In this document: positions 17,254 to 25,079 of the stretch, in pieces
How positions within the stretch are numbered: position 1 is the first letter of the stretch
How the letters are laid out: each line of letters opens with the position of its first letter
Assembly: GCF_003855255.1 (NCBI RefSeq)
Contig: NZ_CP034072.1
Location: 4,707,208 to 4,771,207, forward strand
Length of the DNA stretch: 64,000 nucleotides
DNA from: Mycolicibacterium nivoides
GTDB lineage: Bacteria > Actinomycetota > Actinomycetes > Mycobacteriales > Mycobacteriaceae
Direction of reading: 5' to 3'
Made by a program: the position numbers and the translations under genes
Notes under the pieces: model-generated
What the model was told of the DNA's origin: nothing
What the model saw: only the letters and a program-made list of their open reading frames with translations
The model's database searches: none

Positions 17254-17436
17254 TCGCGCGATCTTGCGGTGGCTTGTGTCGCAGAGCGGATACGTCTTGG
17301 ACCGACGACACGTGCAGATCGCCACCATGAACCGATCCGACTCGACGGTGCTCCCATCGGGCAGTTCGATCCGCACCGGCCCCTCGACGAGGATCGGTCC
17401 GCCCTCGACCACCCGCACGGTCCTTCGCTCGCTCAC
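17230..17436 (-). CDS. CDGSH iron-sulfur domain protein
   Basis: 68 residues with CTCRRSKTYPLCDTSH, which exactly fits the CDGSH-type ligand pattern of three Cys and one His for a redox-active [2Fe-2S] cluster. Such small proteins handle electrons or clusters under stress. The GTG start overlaps the methyltransferase stop (GTGA at 17433-17436), so the two are co-translated. Both should be read from the SigF promoter at 18143-18167. Confidence 0.85.
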   Translation of the reverse strand: MSERRTVRVVEGGPILVEGPVRIELPDGSTVESDRFMVAICTCRRSKTYPLCDTSHRKIARSGGQRSA

Positions 17437-18110
17437 AGCTTGTCCGCCCGAATGACGACCAGCTGTTCCTCGACACGGCCATGCCGCAACCGCCCGCTGT
17501 CCCGCAGCCAACGCATCTGCGCGTGCAGCACCGGCCCGAACGGAATTCGTTGATCGGCAACGACTTTTGCGTCCATCCCACTCATTCGCAGCGAGGCCAG
17601 CGATTGCTCGATGTCGGCGAATTCGGACTGAACGAGAAACAGTGATCCGCCCTCGGCCAGCATGGCGGCAGCCGAGCGGCACAGCGGGTCCAGCACCGAC
17701 CGGCCGTCGGGACCGCCATTCCACGAGACCATCGGGCCGGTCGATGCGACCTCTCCCACGGAAGTCTCCGGACCGACCGGAACGTAGGGTGGATTGCACA
17801 CCACGACATCGAACGGTCCATGTTCCTGCGCCTGGCTCCAGGAGCCGAGCACGACCTCGACATCGACCTGAGCGGCCAGGGCGTTGGCCTGCGTACTGCA
17901 CACCGCGCTGGGCGAAATATCCAGCGCCGTAACCTCACGCGCCCCCAGCTCGGCGGCAGCAATGGCGACGACTCCGCTCCCGGTACAGAGGTCGACCACG
18001 CGGCGACCGGCCACCGCATTGCTGCGCTCAAGTGCTTCGATCAGCAACCACGAGTCGTACTGCGGCCGGTAAACACTCTCGGCGCCAACAGCAATGGTCT
18101 CAACTGACAA
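17433..18110 (-). CDS. PrmC/HemK-like class I methyltransferase
   Basis: 225-residue SAM-dependent methyltransferase. The SAM loop is VVDLCTGSGVVAIAAAELGA, followed by ALDISPSAV and the catalytic NPPY motif in VVVCNPPYVPVG, which marks methylation of Gln/Asn side-chain or exocyclic nitrogen. It resembles HemK2-type proteins found in mycobacteria rather than the release-factor enzyme PrmC. The start is a TTG with AAGGGGG just before it. It heads a two-gene operon with the CDGSH protein. Confidence 0.85.
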   Translation of the reverse strand: MSVETIAVGAESVYRPQYDSWLLIEALERSNAVAGRRVVDLCTGSGVVAIAAAELGAREVTALDISPSAVCSTQANALAAQVDVEVVLGSWSQAQEHGPFDVVVCNPPYVPVGPETSVGEVASTGPMVSWNGGPDGRSVLDPLCRSAAAMLAEGGSLFLVQSEFADIEQSLASLRMSGMDAKVVADQRIPFGPVLHAQMRWLRDSGRLRHGRVEEQLVVIRADKL

Positions 18111-18142
18111 TTCGCCCCCTTCCCGGGAAGTACCTCTAATCG

Positions 18143-18167
18143 GTACCCATCCATGCGCTCCGCAAAC
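18143..18167 (-). promoter_or_regulatory. SigF-type promoter for the methyltransferase-CDGSH operon
   Basis: Minus strand GTTT (18164-18167), 15-nt spacer, GGGTAC (18143-18148). A 32-nt gap to the TTG start includes a purine-rich ribosome site. Confidence 0.78.
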
Positions 18168-18201
18168 TTCGTGAGCGTCACACCGAAACTCGCCGCGTCA
18201 C

Positions 18202-18226
18202 GTTTGGCGATGCCGCATCGGGGAAT
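18202..18226 (+). promoter_or_regulatory. SigF-type promoter (GGGAAT variant) for the CsbD gene
   Basis: GTTT (18202-18205), 15-nt spacer, GGGAAT (18221-18226). It lies in the gap shared with the divergent methyltransferase operon. Confidence 0.55.
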
Positions 18227-18289
18227 CCAGGGGGTGCGTGGAGAAGCCGCGTGGAATGACCAATCCACTCCAGTAGCGGAAAGGTAAGT

Positions 18290-18532
18290 ATGACCGAGAA
18301 GAACTCAGGACCCGAAGAAGGCATCAAGGGCGTCGTCGAGGACGTCAAGGGCAAGGCGAAGGAAGCTGTCGGAACTGTCACCGGCCGCGACGACCTTGTG
18401 CGCGAGGGTAAAGCCCAGCAGGACAAGGCCGAGGCCCAGAAGGACGTCGCCAAGAAGGAGGCCGAAGCCGAATCGGCCCGGGCGGGCGCCAAGGCCGCCG
18501 AACAACGTGAGCAGGCCCACCAGCGGCCGTAG
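18290..18532 (+). CDS. CsbD-like stress protein
   Basis: 80 residues, highly charged, with IKGVVEDVKGKAKEAVGTVT and then DDLVREGKAQQDKAEAQKDV, the CsbD signature. CsbD proteins are induced in bacterial general stress responses (SigB in Bacillus). The remainder is a Lys/Glu/Ala helix, KKEAEAESARAGAKAAEQRE. GGAAAGGT precedes ATG 18290. A SigF-like promoter upstream and a perfect hairpin downstream frame a single-gene transcript. Confidence 0.88.
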   Translation: MTEKNSGPEEGIKGVVEDVKGKAKEAVGTVTGRDDLVREGKAQQDKAEAQKDVAKKEAEAESARAGAKAAEQREQAHQRP

Positions 18533-18547
18533 CGCGACCTGATTGAC

Positions 18548-18581
18548 GAGATGGCCCAGCCACCCTTGGCTGGGCCATCTC
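18548..18581. terminator. Perfect 15-bp hairpin between csbD-like and usfY copy 2
   Basis: GAGATGGCCCAGCCA (18548-18562) pairs exactly with 18567-18581 across a 4-nt loop, followed by TCGTTCT. It lies between two convergent stop codons and can end transcription from both sides. Confidence 0.88.
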
Positions 18582-18600
18582 TCGTTCTAAAGCCATCGGA

Positions 18601-18909
18601 TCAACTGTTCGGAGCTTGCCTGATCACATCGGGATGCTCTGCGTACCAACGTTCTTCGATCCGTCGCACACGTAGGTGTGCGATCAAGAGCCACAACCCG
18701 CCGCCCACCAGACCGACGGCGGCCAGGATGGCGAGCAACACCCCGGCCCCGGTGTTCCCGGTTGCGAAGCCGACCAGACACGCGACGAACATCACCACGC
18801 CCAGTCCGACCAGCACCAGCGCCGGCATGTTGCGGTTGTCCTTCATCGCCTCGCCGGCATGCGGCCGGGTCGTTCTGGTGTGGTCGACAGGATCGTCGGG
18901 ACCTTTCAT
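18601..18909 (-). CDS. usfY: UsfY family membrane protein, copy 2
   Basis: 102 residues, the same length as copy 1. It opens GPDDPVDHTRTTRPHAGEAM, has two membrane helices and ends HLRVRRIEERWYAEHPDVIR. Two ATG codons stand in tandem; the second (18909) is best placed behind GGGAGG. The gene lies only 13 bp after a truncated flavodoxin-like reading frame and has no clear promoter of its own, so it may be read from upstream of that remnant. Confidence 0.85.
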   Translation of the reverse strand: MKGPDDPVDHTRTTRPHAGEAMKDNRNMPALVLVGLGVVMFVACLVGFATGNTGAGVLLAILAAVGLVGGGLWLLIAHLRVRRIEERWYAEHPDVIRQAPNS

Positions 18910-18922
18910 CATTTCCTCCCTC

Positions 18923-19201
18923 TCACTCGTAGCGCGGGTATTGGGTCGCCACCTTGCCCGCCAGCACCGGGCGGCCGACTTCGTCGGTGTGGGACAGTTC
19001 GGCGTCGAGTCGTTCCAGGACGCGCTGCGCACTGCTTGATGGGTGGCCGAGCCACACCGGTGTCGAGAGCAGCAGGATGTCGGTTCCGCGCACACCCGGG
19101 TTCTCGCGGACCTGATCGGCGATCAGCTCGCTGCTGGAGTCGGCCGGCCGGCCCTTCAGACCGCAGACCAGGGCCAGCGCGGTCAGGGTCGGCGCCGTCA
19201 T
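18923..19201 (-). pseudogene. Flavodoxin-family protein remnant with internal deletion
   Basis: The 92-codon frame joins pieces of a flavodoxin/NADPH-dependent FMN reductase-like protein normally about 190-210 residues long. The start ALVCGLKGRPADSSSELIAD is typical, but the segment that should hold the flavin-binding loop is missing: VRENPGVRG runs directly into TDILLLSTPVWLGHPSSSAQ. The frame then stops soon after GRPVLAGKV, losing the C-terminal half. Two deletions in frame suggest an eroding gene. The expected parent sequence is recalled, not aligned. Confidence 0.65.
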
Positions 19202-19207
19202 AGATCT

Positions 19208-19242
19208 GTCTCCCGGTTCGCTTCGGATCAGCGCCGGGAGAC
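19208..19242 (-). terminator. Stem-loop after the PAS-ANTAR gene
   Basis: GTCTCCCGG (19208-19216) and its complement (19234-19242) form a 9-bp stem with a 17-nt loop, 20 bp past the stop codon of the PAS-ANTAR gene. Confidence 0.55.
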
Positions 19243-19261
19243 TTCCCTCGACGGGGTCGGG

Positions 19262-19948
19262 CTAAACCTCCGGGCTGACCCGCTGGTGGGCGGTGAGCAG
19301 CAATCGGTCCAGGACCGCACGGCTGGGAAGCGTCTCGCTGTAGTCGAGATTCAGGAAGTCTTCTGCCAGCTGTTCGGCCAACAGCCGCAGCTTGGTATTG
19401 GTCTCCTGCGACCGCCACCTCAGCAGTTCGAACGCCGCATCGGCATTGATCCGGTAGATCAGCATCAACATGCCCTTGGCCTGCTCGATGGCGCCACGGG
19501 CTTCGGCGATCTCGGCAACCGCCTCGGTGACGGCGTCCTCTCGTGCCTGCGTGATGGATGGCGAGACGTCGACGTAGAAACCGTGTGTTCCGATGATCGT
19601 GCCGGCGTCGTCGAAGAGCTGATCACCCACCACGACCACGTGGTGGACATCGCCGGCCGTATCGATGATCCGGTGCCGGGTGCTGAACGCGCCCGAAGTA
19701 CGCCGGATCTCGAGCAGTGTCGCCGCCACCTGCCCGTAGTCCTCGGGGTGCTTGTGCGAGAGCACCAGTTCGGTCGTCGGATGCACGGTGCCCGGTTCGT
19801 ACCCGTGCATACGCTCCACCTGCGGGGACCACTCCCAGCGTTCGTCGGCGAAGTAGAACCGGAACCAACCGACACGCTGCGCCTCGCCGCCGGCAAACGC
19901 ATGCTCGATCGGCGACTCAGCGTCTCCGGTGGTGGGGTCACTCGTCAC
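19262..19948 (-). CDS. PAS-ANTAR putative RNA-binding antitermination regulator
   Basis: 228 residues. Residues about 25-130 form a PAS-like sensory domain (WFRFYFADERWEWSPQVERM, HKHPEDYGQVAATLLE, THGFYVDVSP). A linker helix leads to a C-terminal ANTAR domain, AIEQAKGMLMLIYRINADAA with AFELLRWRSQETNTKLR, which binds paired RNA hairpins in antitermination. Such proteins usually respond to small molecules or redox and act on transcripts elsewhere. No target hairpin pair was identified here. It borders the stress island, so a SigF-linked role is possible but unproven. Confidence 0.88.
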   Translation of the reverse strand: MTSDPTTGDAESPIEHAFAGGEAQRVGWFRFYFADERWEWSPQVERMHGYEPGTVHPTTELVLSHKHPEDYGQVAATLLEIRRTSGAFSTRHRIIDTAGDVHHVVVVGDQLFDDAGTIIGTHGFYVDVSPSITQAREDAVTEAVAEIAEARGAIEQAKGMLMLIYRINADAAFELLRWRSQETNTKLRLLAEQLAEDFLNLDYSETLPSRAVLDRLLLTAHQRVSPEV

Positions 19949-20020
19949 AGTTTGAGATTATCGCGCCCCGCTGATGGTGACTCACCAGATTTGTCACACG
20001 CGACATTTACATTCGGTGCC

Positions 20021-20593
20021 GTGCGACGGCTCAGGATCAAGCTCTTCATCGCTGCGGGCGCGGCGGCCGCGTTCGCGAGTCACCTCGCCGGCGTCGACGC
20101 GGCATGGAGCCTGGCCGTCGGTGTCGTGGTGCCACTGGCCCTGGCGGCCACCCCGCGGTTCCTGCTGGGCGCATTCCGGGGCGCGAGCACACCCAGCGCC
20201 CGCGAGCAACCGGCGACCGAGATGACCGGGCTGGAATTCGAGGACCACGTGGCCCGTGTGGCCCGAAGCTGTGGGTTGCCGGTGATTATGACGCCGCTCA
20301 CGGGGGACTGGGGCGTGGATTTGATCGTCGGACACCGGCCGAACCGGATTGCCGTGCAATGTAAACGACTGTCACGGCCGGTGGGCGCGGGTGCCGTGCA
20401 GGAGGTTGTCGCAGGCGCACCGATGCAGGATTGCACCAGGACCATGGTGGTCACCAACAACGAATTCACCCCGGCGGCACGTAAACTCGCCGAGCTTCAC
20501 GGTTGCGATTTGGTGGGCGGAGCCGACCTCCCCAGACTCAGGTCGATCCTGCGCCGCGCGGCGTCTTCAGAACCGGCCACCGACCAGCCCTAG
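20021..20593 (+). CDS. Membrane-anchored Mrr-like nuclease domain protein
   Basis: 190 residues. One or two hydrophobic segments fill residues 6-45. The C-terminal part begins MTGLEFEDHVARVARSCGLP and carries GDWGVDLIVG followed by IAVQCKR, the D...QxK pattern of Mrr-type PD-(D/E)XK restriction nucleases. Mrr proteins cut methylated or foreign DNA, but no methylase or partner subunit is adjacent. The GTG start at 20021 is the first plausible codon before the hydrophobic segment. It overlaps the convergent lat stop by 4 bp. Confidence 0.78.
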   Translation: MRRLRIKLFIAAGAAAAFASHLAGVDAAWSLAVGVVVPLALAATPRFLLGAFRGASTPSAREQPATEMTGLEFEDHVARVARSCGLPVIMTPLTGDWGVDLIVGHRPNRIAVQCKRLSRPVGAGAVQEVVAGAPMQDCTRTMVVTNNEFTPAARKLAELHGCDLVGGADLPRLRSILRRAASSEPATDQP

Positions 20594-21921
20594 TCCCCCA
20601 GCGGTGATCTCAGCGCCTCCCGCACGGCGTCGAGGCATTCGTCGATTTCCTTGCGCGTCACGTTCAGCGCCGGCCGGAACCGCACCGAGTCGGTCCCACT
20701 CGGCAGCATGATGACGCGACGGCTCCACAACCGTCGCACCAGTTCGTCGCGCTCGGCGGCGGTGGGCAGGCTGAACGCACACATCAAGCCGCGACCACGT
20801 GGAGCGAGCACCGTGTCGGGGAAATCCGTTGCCAGCGCCGACAACTGACCGAGAAGGTAGTCACCCGTCACCGCGGCGCTACGGAACAGGTCCTCGGACT
20901 CGATGACTTCGAGGATGCGCCTCGATCGCACCATGTCGACCAGGTTGCCGCCCCAGGTGGAGTTGATCCGCGAGCTCACGGTGAAGACGTTGTCGGCGAC
21001 GTCGTCCACGCGGCCACCCGCCATCACCCCGCACACCTGCGTCTTCTTTCCGAAGGCGACCACATCCGGGACGACCCCCAATTGCTGGTAGGCCCAGGCG
21101 GTTCCGGTGATCCCGCACCCGGTCTGCACCTCGTCGAAGATCAGCAGGGCGTCGAACTCGTCGCAGAGCTCACGCATCGCGGCGAAGAACTGCGGTCGCA
21201 TGTGCCGGTCACCGCCCTCCCCCTGGATCGGCTCGGCGATGAAGCAGGCGATGTCGTGCGGGTTGGCCTCGAACGCGGCCCTGGCCGCCCGCAGCGAATC
21301 AGCTTCGAGTGCAGCGATATCCGCACCGGGCCGCACGTAGGGAGCGTCGATCCGGGGCCAGTCGAACTTCGGGAAGCGAGCTACCTTGACCGGATCGGTG
21401 TTGGTCAGCGACATGGTGTAACCGCTGCGGCCGTGGAACGCTCCGCGCAGGTGCAGCACCTTGGTACCCAGCGCGGGGTCGAACCCGCGGGCCTCGTTGT
21501 GCCGGCTCTTCCAGTCGAATGCCACCTTGAGCGCGTTCTCGACCGCCAGGGCGCCGCCGTCGACGAAGAACAGATGCGGCAGGTCCGGATCGCCGAGCAC
21601 GCGGCGGAAGGTGTCGACGAACCGGGCCAGCGGCACGCTGTAGATGTCGGAATTGCTCGGCTTGTTCACCGCGGCCTTGCCCAACTCGGCGCGGAAGTCG
21701 TCGTCGGACAACGCCGGGTGGTTCATCCCGAGCGCAGACGAGGCGAAGAACGTGAACATGTCCAGGAAGCGTTCGCCGGTGCGCGCATCCACCAGATAGG
21801 ACCCCCGGGAGCGCTCCAGGTCGAGGACGAAGTCGAAGCCGTCGGTCAGGATGCTGCGCGCAAGGACCGCTCGCACCCGGTCAGGCGTTACGTGCGGCGT
21901 GGTCGTCAGCACTGCGGTCAT
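20590..21921 (-). CDS. lat: L-lysine 6-transaminase (lysine epsilon-aminotransferase)
   Basis: 443-residue PLP enzyme that transfers the epsilon-amino group of lysine to 2-oxoglutarate, giving the piperideine-6-carboxylate precursor. It carries the class III aminotransferase features IACFIAEPIQGEGGDRHM, LIFDEVQTGCGITG and the PLP lysine in VAFGKKTQVCG. Length and sequence match M. tuberculosis Lat (Rv3290c). It lies 52 bp after lrpA on the same strand and opposite pcd, which encodes the next enzyme, so lysine breakdown is organised around the regulator. Confidence 0.95.
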   Translation of the reverse strand: MTAVLTTTPHVTPDRVRAVLARSILTDGFDFVLDLERSRGSYLVDARTGERFLDMFTFFASSALGMNHPALSDDDFRAELGKAAVNKPSNSDIYSVPLARFVDTFRRVLGDPDLPHLFFVDGGALAVENALKVAFDWKSRHNEARGFDPALGTKVLHLRGAFHGRSGYTMSLTNTDPVKVARFPKFDWPRIDAPYVRPGADIAALEADSLRAARAAFEANPHDIACFIAEPIQGEGGDRHMRPQFFAAMRELCDEFDALLIFDEVQTGCGITGTAWAYQQLGVVPDVVAFGKKTQVCGVMAGGRVDDVADNVFTVSSRINSTWGGNLVDMVRSRRILEVIESEDLFRSAAVTGDYLLGQLSALATDFPDTVLAPRGRGLMCAFSLPTAAERDELVRRLWSRRVIMLPSGTDSVRFRPALNVTRKEIDECLDAVREALRSPLGD

Positions 21922-21973
21922 GGCGCCATACTAACGGAATCTTTACGGTCTCCGCCCAACATGACCGTAACTG

Positions 21974-22447
21974 TTACGGAACGTAGTCTCGACCGCTGTA
22001 AAATGTCTGCAAAATGATGGTGCTTCGCGTCCGGACGTTGGCCGCGGTCCTGATCCGCTGGAGCAGGTCCTCCAAGGCTCGGGCCGAGGCGACCCGGACC
22101 AGCAGGACGTAGCTCTCCTCGCCCGCCACCGAGTGGCACGATTCGATTTCGGGGATGTGCTGCAACCGCGCGGGTGCATCATCGGGTTGGGATGGATCGA
22201 GAGGAGTGATGGCGACGAACGCCGACAGCATGTTGCCCAGCGCCTCGGGATTGAGCCGCGCGGCGTATCCGGTCACGACACCCCGCGACTCCAACCGGCG
22301 CACCCGCGCCTGCACCGCCGACACCGACAGCCCGGCCGCCGATGCCAGCTGCGCCAGCGTCGCCCTACCGTCAGCGGCAAGCGCACGGGCCAGCGTCCGA
22401 TCGGTCTCGTCCAGCACGTATTCGTCGGCTTCACCCATGGCCCGCAC
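21974..22447 (-). CDS. lrpA: Lrp/AsnC family regulator LrpA
   Basis: 157-residue Lrp-type regulator. The N-terminal HTH is TLAQLASAAGLSVSAVQARV; the C-terminal RAM domain includes AFVAITPLDPSQPDDAP and SCHSVAGEESYVLLVRVASA. In M. tuberculosis the orthologue Rv3291c binds amino acids such as lysine and regulates lat. The GTG start at 22447 is favoured by GAGGAG five bases upstream, over the ATG at 22438. It is divergent from pcd across 33 bp, where its operator should lie. Confidence 0.93.
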   Translation of the reverse strand: MRAMGEADEYVLDETDRTLARALAADGRATLAQLASAAGLSVSAVQARVRRLESRGVVTGYAARLNPEALGNMLSAFVAITPLDPSQPDDAPARLQHIPEIESCHSVAGEESYVLLVRVASARALEDLLQRIRTAANVRTRSTIILQTFYSGRDYVP

Positions 22448-22480
22448 TGTAACTCCTCGGCGACCTCAGAAAGGCACACG

Positions 22481-24031
22481 ATGACCACCACCGAACGGAC
22501 CGATCTCCCTACCGCAGAGGAACTGCGCCGGCGGGTACGTCAGGCCCTCGATGCCGTCGGCGCGAGGGCGGAACTCGGCGAGCCGGCCGCTCCGGGCAGT
22601 GGCCTGCATGCCAGCACACCGATCAGCGGGGATGTCCTTTTCACCCTGCTCGAAGACAGTCTCGAACAGGTCGATGCCGCGGTCTCCGATGCCGCACAAG
22701 CCTTCTCGACCTGGCGCACGACCCCGGCACCGGTGCGCGGCGCATTGGTGGCACGCCTGGGCGAGCTGCTCGTCGAACACAAATCAGATCTGGCGACCCT
22801 GGTGACGGTGGAGGCGGGCAAGATCACCTCCGAGGCACTGGGCGAGGTGCAGGAGATGATCGACATCTGCCAGTTCGCCGTCGGCCTCTCACGCCAGTTG
22901 TACGGCCGCACCATCGCGTCCGAACGTCCCGGACACCGGCTGATGGAGACGTGGCACCCGCTGGGCGTCGTCGGCGTGATCACCGCGTTCAACTTCCCGG
23001 TGGCGGTGTGGGCGTGGAACACCGCGGTCGCGCTGGTCTGCGGCGACACCGTGGTGTGGAAACCCTCGGAGCTGACCCCGCTCACCGCGATCGCCTGCCA
23101 GGCGCTGATCGAGCGCGCCGCAACCGATGTCGGTGCGCCCGTATCGGTGGCTCGGCTCATCCTCGGTGAGCGCGAACTGGGTGAGCGGCTGGTCGACGAT
23201 CCACGCGTGGCCCTGGTCAGCGCGACCGGCTCGGTGCGGATGGGCCAGCAGGTGGGCCCGCGGGTGGCCGCGCGGTTCGGCAAGGCACTGCTGGAGCTCG
23301 GCGGCAACAACGCCGCGATCGTGACGCCCTCGGCCGATCTGGACCTCGCGGTGCGCGCCATCGTGTTCTCCGCCGCGGGGACCGCCGGACAACGCTGCAC
23401 CACGCTGCGCCGGTTGATCGTGCACTCCTCTATCGCCGACGACCTGGTGTCCCGGATCGTCTCGGCCTATCAGAGCCTGCCCGTCGGTGACCCGAGCACC
23501 GATGGGACCCTGATCGGCCCGCTCATCCACACCCGCGCCTACCGGGACATGGTCGGGGCGCTGGAGCAGGCCCGTGCCGACGGTGGCGAAGTCTTCGGCG
23601 GTGAACGTCACGACCTCGGAGACGAGGGTGCGTTCTACGTCGCCCCCGCGGTGGTCCGGATGCCCGCACAGACGGCGGTCGTGCACACCGAGACCTTCGC
23701 CCCGATCCTGTATGTGCTGACCTACGACGCCATCGACGACGCGATCGCCCTGAACAACGCAGTACCGCAGGGCCTTTCGTCGGCGATCTTCACCACCGAC
23801 GTGCGAGAGGCCGAGCGGTTCATGGCAGCCGACGGATCCGACTGCGGTATCGCCAATGTCAACATCGGGACCTCCGGCGCCGAGATCGGCGGCGCGTTCG
23901 GTGGAGAGAAGCACACCGGCGGAGGGCGCGAATCCGGGTCGGATGCGTGGAAGGCGTACATGCGCCGCGCAACCAACACGGTCAACTACTCCTCGGAGCT
24001 GCCGCTGGCCCAGGGCGTGCATTTCGGGTAG
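22481..24031 (+). CDS. pcd: Piperideine-6-carboxylate / aminoadipate-semialdehyde dehydrogenase
   Basis: 516-residue aldehyde dehydrogenase that oxidises the product of Lat to 2-aminoadipate. The family motifs are VGVITAFNFPVAVWAWNTA, the catalytic Glu segment LLELGGNNA and the catalytic Cys in GTAGQRCTTLRR. It ends GRESGSDAWKAYMRRATNTV as in the mycobacterial enzyme Rv3293. ATG 22481 lies 33 bp from the divergent lrpA start. Together with lat and lrpA it forms the lysine catabolic unit. Confidence 0.93.
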   Translation: MTTTERTDLPTAEELRRRVRQALDAVGARAELGEPAAPGSGLHASTPISGDVLFTLLEDSLEQVDAAVSDAAQAFSTWRTTPAPVRGALVARLGELLVEHKSDLATLVTVEAGKITSEALGEVQEMIDICQFAVGLSRQLYGRTIASERPGHRLMETWHPLGVVGVITAFNFPVAVWAWNTAVALVCGDTVVWKPSELTPLTAIACQALIERAATDVGAPVSVARLILGERELGERLVDDPRVALVSATGSVRMGQQVGPRVAARFGKALLELGGNNAAIVTPSADLDLAVRAIVFSAAGTAGQRCTTLRRLIVHSSIADDLVSRIVSAYQSLPVGDPSTDGTLIGPLIHTRAYRDMVGALEQARADGGEVFGGERHDLGDEGAFYVAPAVVRMPAQTAVVHTETFAPILYVLTYDAIDDAIALNNAVPQGLSSAIFTTDVREAERFMAADGSDCGIANVNIGTSGAEIGGAFGGEKHTGGGRESGSDAWKAYMRRATNTVNYSSELPLAQGVHFG

Positions 24032-24045
24032 GCGACCAGCCTCAA

Positions 24046-24312
24046 TCACCCGTCTTGTTGACACACGACGTCGACGTACACGGTGGTGAACTGCAGCGCG
24101 CTACGCGCCGCGGGCACTCCGTGCACGTCCGTCACCGTGCACAGCGACAACGGAACTCCGTTGTTGCCGTTGATCTGGACGGTGTAGCCGGCAGCGGTCA
24201 GGTCCCGCACCACATCCGGGGCTCTGGTACCGCCCGTGGGGGCTGCTGATGCCGGGGCGGCAGCAGCCAGGAGCCCCATCGCAACTGCCACAGCGCATAT
24301 CGATCGGTTCAT
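24046..24312 (-). CDS. Small exported protein
   Basis: 88 residues with a Sec signal peptide (NRSICAVAVAMGLLAAAAPA, cleaved after ASA). The mature part of about 60 residues contains DLTAAGYTVQINGNNGVPL and two Cys (LSLCTV and DVVCQQ) that probably pair. Similar small exported proteins are common in mycobacteria, with no known role. GGGAGGG lies before ATG 24312. A copy of the GTGTAACC-N8-TATC motif stands 38 bp upstream, linking it to the ECF sigma module. Confidence 0.8.
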   Translation of the reverse strand: MNRSICAVAVAMGLLAAAAPASAAPTGGTRAPDVVRDLTAAGYTVQINGNNGVPLSLCTVTDVHGVPAARSALQFTTVYVDVVCQQDG

Positions 24313-24349
24313 GTGGAGGCCCTCCCGCATCCGTAGGTTTTCACCTATC

Positions 24350-24369
24350 GATACGCACGGTGGTTACAC
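24350..24369 (-). promoter_or_regulatory. GTGTAACC-N8-TATC motif, copy 1
   Basis: Minus-strand GTGTAACC (24362-24369), 8 nt, TATC (24350-24353), 38 bp before the small exported protein gene. It matches the copies upstream of the ECF sigma gene and the cupredoxin gene. Confidence 0.6.
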
Positions 24370-24374
24370 CCGGT

Positions 24375-25079
24375 TCAGACCGGCCGCGGGGCCAACACCT
24401 CGATGTTCCCGTCGCGTTCGCGGACATCGAAGTGCGGCAGCGGTTTCGGAGCGATCGGGAGTTGGTGTGTGAGCACCTGGCCGGCCGGTGAGAACGACGT
24501 CACATGGCACGGGCAACGCAGGCTGTCCGCAGCACCGTCGAGCCACAGCTTGCACCCCTGATGAGTGCACACCCCCGACACCGCGTCGACCTTGCCTCCC
24601 GCCCGTCGGACGAATCCCGACACGGTGCCGAGGTCGAACGACAGCACCGAACCTTCGTCGAGATCGGCACTCCTCGCCACCGGCAGCCACTCACCGTCGT
24701 TGGGCACCAGGTCCGAACCGTCGGCCTGCGCGGGTTCGGCGGGCTGCTCCCGACCGGTGACCACATGGTCGATCGAGACGGCGGCGACGGCCGCGGTCGC
24801 CGCTGCTGCGGTACCCACGATGACCTGCCGGCGGGTGGCCGACGGCCCTTGCCGCGCAGGCGCCGGTTGGCCCGAGTCTCCCTGGGAAAGCTGTTGGGCG
24901 ATACGGTTCTTGAGGTCCTCCACAAACTCGGGCCGTGGCTCGTCCGCGTCGGGCCCGACTGCCCGCAGTTCGATCGCCGTGCGGATCTGGGCAGCGTCGA
25001 AATCGTCGGCGGGGAAGGGTTCCGGCCGACGCCCGGCGAGTAGATCGTCGACGTATTTGCGTACCCCTCGCCTGGTCAC
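24375..25079 (-). CDS. Membrane Rieske [2Fe-2S] protein with N-terminal cytoplasmic domain, candidate anti-sigma factor
   Basis: 234 residues. Residues 1-80 are a soluble, charged domain (VRKYVDDLLAGRRPEPFPAD, FVEDLKNRIAQQL). A twin-arginine-like RRQVIVG at 83-89 starts a membrane segment (86-104). The outer part is a Rieske domain with CTHQGC (171-176) and CPCH (189-192), giving the 2 Cys/2 His cluster ligands. The GTG start overlaps the ECF sigma stop (GTGA), the usual layout for sigma/anti-sigma pairs. The N-terminal domain might hold the sigma factor while the cluster senses redox state. This regulatory role is inference; an electron-transfer role is the alternative. Confidence 0.82.
   Translation of the reverse strand: MTRRGVRKYVDDLLAGRRPEPFPADDFDAAQIRTAIELRAVGPDADEPRPEFVEDLKNRIAQQLSQGDSGQPAPARQGPSATRRQVIVGTAAAATAAVAAVSIDHVVTGREQPAEPAQADGSDLVPNDGEWLPVARSADLDEGSVLSFDLGTVSGFVRRAGGKVDAVSGVCTHQGCKLWLDGAADSLRCPCHVTSFSPAGQVLTHQLPIAPKPLPHFDVRERDGNIEVLAPRPV

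Noticed and set aside
19043..20020. A long N-terminal extension of the Mrr-like protein starting at 19043
   Set aside because: The extension is the antisense of the PAS-ANTAR gene. A GTG at 20021 gives a protein with a sensible membrane anchor and nuclease domain.
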